Assembly (NCBI GenBank): GCA_009780875.1
Contig: WQZE01000083.1
Location: forward strand, 1 to 5,513
Direction: 5' to 3'
Origin: Bacillota bacterium
GTDB lineage: Bacteria; Bacillota; Clostridia; Christensenellales; Pumilibacteraceae
Length of the DNA: 5,513 nucleotides
Positions 5,301-5,513 of this stretch are shown piece after piece. Within the stretch, counting starts at the first letter, position 1. Each line of letters opens with the position of its first letter. The notes beneath the pieces are model-generated. The model was given only the letters and a program-made list of their open reading frames with translations, was not told the origin of the DNA and searched no databases. A program made the position numbers and the translations under genes.

Positions 5301-5513
5301 AAAATACGGTCAAATACACGCAACAACACTACGAAAAACTGGCGTTGTTTTACAACAACAAGCGAGAATCCGTGCATTTTATTGCCGAATATATCAAAAA
5401 ATTATCCCAAGACAAGGCGGCTGCCCAAGACTTTGTCAGAGATTATTTTGTGATGAAACCAGAGTTTTTTAGACACAAGCATTTTGCGGGCAGAGAGCGT
5501 GAGTTGGCACTCA
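2354..5513 (+). CDS. RecQ-family ATP-dependent DNA helicase with N-terminal DnaQ-like exonuclease domain, 3' end outside window
   Basis: At least 1053 residues are visible with no stop. Residues 1 to about 130 are a DnaQ-like (DEDD) 3'-5' exonuclease domain: Exo I FFDTEV (D7, E9), Exo II VGHNIIEFD (H56, N57, D62), IDTL at 78-81, and an Exo III-like NNPLNDSLKAKDLF with D113. The usual Exo III histidine, five residues before the Asp, is Asn108. Next is a cysteine cluster, CGECAYC (C237, C240, C243). The RecQ core follows: motif 0 FGYDAFR (257-263) with Q268, Walker A PTGGGKS (289-295, K294), Ia ISPLQSLQKDQ (316-326), DEAH box (393-396) with the aromatic loop SAWGQDFR (399-406), III FTATA (434-438), YHGQM (525-529), V ATKAFGVGVD (551-560) and VI QEAGRAGRD (581-589). 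No standard RQC zinc cluster follows. The C-terminal region has RGQNMPKVFA and other winged-helix-like parts. Exo-RecQ fusions of about 1500-1700 residues are known, by recollection mostly annotated and little studied. The expected role is ATP-driven 3'-5' DNA unwinding in repair, with possible nuclease activity. It has its own promoter. Confidence 0.93.
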   Translation, partial: MEVIFFDTEVKTTQNPKDGDEIADIGAVSGDGREFHSKDCRAFASFLGAPDFLVGHNIIEFDCKYLQNVPPVVSARHIDTLYWSPILFAQHPYHRLLKDDKFESTQKNNPLNDSLKAKDLFFDEVARWEAMDKELQQIYAGLLRGDKHFVHFFDYVGFDITVDTKTVVALMQKRFVGKICTKADLQTMVQVHPVQLAYAVAQIEVMIQDANSITPPWVLKQYPEVENFLQRLKGTPCGECAYCTRQLSVVAGLRRWFGYDAFRTYDGQDLQREAAECAINGQSLLAVFPTGGGKSITFQLPALMQGETQKGLTIVISPLQSLQKDQVDNLENKHSITKAVRLDGSLDPIERAKAIERVENGSATLLYLSPESLRSRSIFAMLTKRNILRFVIDEAHCFSAWGQDFRTDYLYIAEFILELEKAKDNHKRIPVSCFTATAKEEVIADIVNYFKEKLHLDLQKVVSTAGRHNLAYHAIQCDNEGAKNEKLRDLLTEFACPSIVYVSRTKRAYELSQKLKKDGFDVLCYHGQMERNERTANQDAFSKGKCNIMVATKAFGVGVDKDNVGLVVHYDVSTSLEDYLQEAGRAGRDAKLQASCFVLYNDDDFNKHFAFLNQTQITRKEISQVWSGVKKLTKDRNTVTKSLLEVASAAGWDDKAEQEIGTRVGTAVNALEQVYFVKRGQNMPKVFATSLLVDNMIEVDSKLSNIHHLFDSDLQKEQAKRVLGRLLKTRAKSKGMADDNNQRIDFIAKHEGLTTKEVVVIVDKLRECGLLADAKDLYGFLQKDGGKRAKAVLNAHKATEEFLIQFLDGVGVAKGVEQRFNVKQINEKMQNKHPNNTREHLNTIFNFYDIKRLVKRSYEHNRDFVLLKTYLHTTEIQETVQKRLQICDFLIVHLYDKLAEQQKRVKSTLPSGQESEEVDAYKIEFGVQELKNAYNHKYQLLGAKVDSIDIEDALYYLKRIGSLDIDGGFLVIYNKMTLEKLQQNTVKYTQQHYEKLALFYNNKRESVHFIAEYIKKLSQDKAAAQDFVRDYFVMKPEFFRHKHFAGRERELAL

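Overview
The window reads as bacterial DNA of moderate GC (by eye about 30-45% in the left genes and 43-50% in the right gene). It has Shine-Dalgarno sites (AGGAG, GAGGT, AGAGG), at least one TTG start, and a sigma70-type promoter with an extended -10. These features argue against Bacteroidota, although the large helicase-exonuclease family on the right is, as I recall, common there. Arginine codon use (AGA/AGG beside CGN), heavy TTG use for leucine and the general style would fit Campylobacterota (Helicobacter-like) or another Gram-negative group. This is a weak inference and I cannot name a species.

Left part (about 1-1992): three same-strand genes of unknown family, all predicted to sit in or at the membrane. 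The first (52-810) has a strong ribosome binding site and an N-terminal membrane segment. It is cut by an in-frame TAG at 205-207, leaving a 51-residue peptide and a 179-residue downstream part that holds a long hydrophobic hairpin. The second (820-1077) is an 85-residue protein with three membrane segments, starting 9 bases after the first. The third (1135-1992) starts at TTG and is a single-pass signal-anchored protein with a large soluble domain. The close order of a hairpin-bearing membrane protein and a three-helix membrane protein resembles a pore-former/immunity layout, but this is speculation from topology only.

Middle part (1993-2353): 361 bases without a gene. It holds a perfect 14-bp palindrome, a strong stem-loop that looks like a bidirectional terminator, a very good promoter (TTGCAT, 17 bp, TATAAT with TGG in front), and a leader with four tandem 13-bp repeats. 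A single downstream segment is complementary to every repeat unit, so the leader could fold in several registers.

Right part (2354-5513): one long gene that runs off the window. It encodes an N-terminal DnaQ-like 3'-5' exonuclease domain joined to a RecQ-type SF2 helicase core and a long C-terminal region. At least 1053 residues are present and the normal end lies outside. It appears to be transcribed alone from the promoter at 2173-2201. No RNA genes, insertion sequences or CRISPR arrays were seen.
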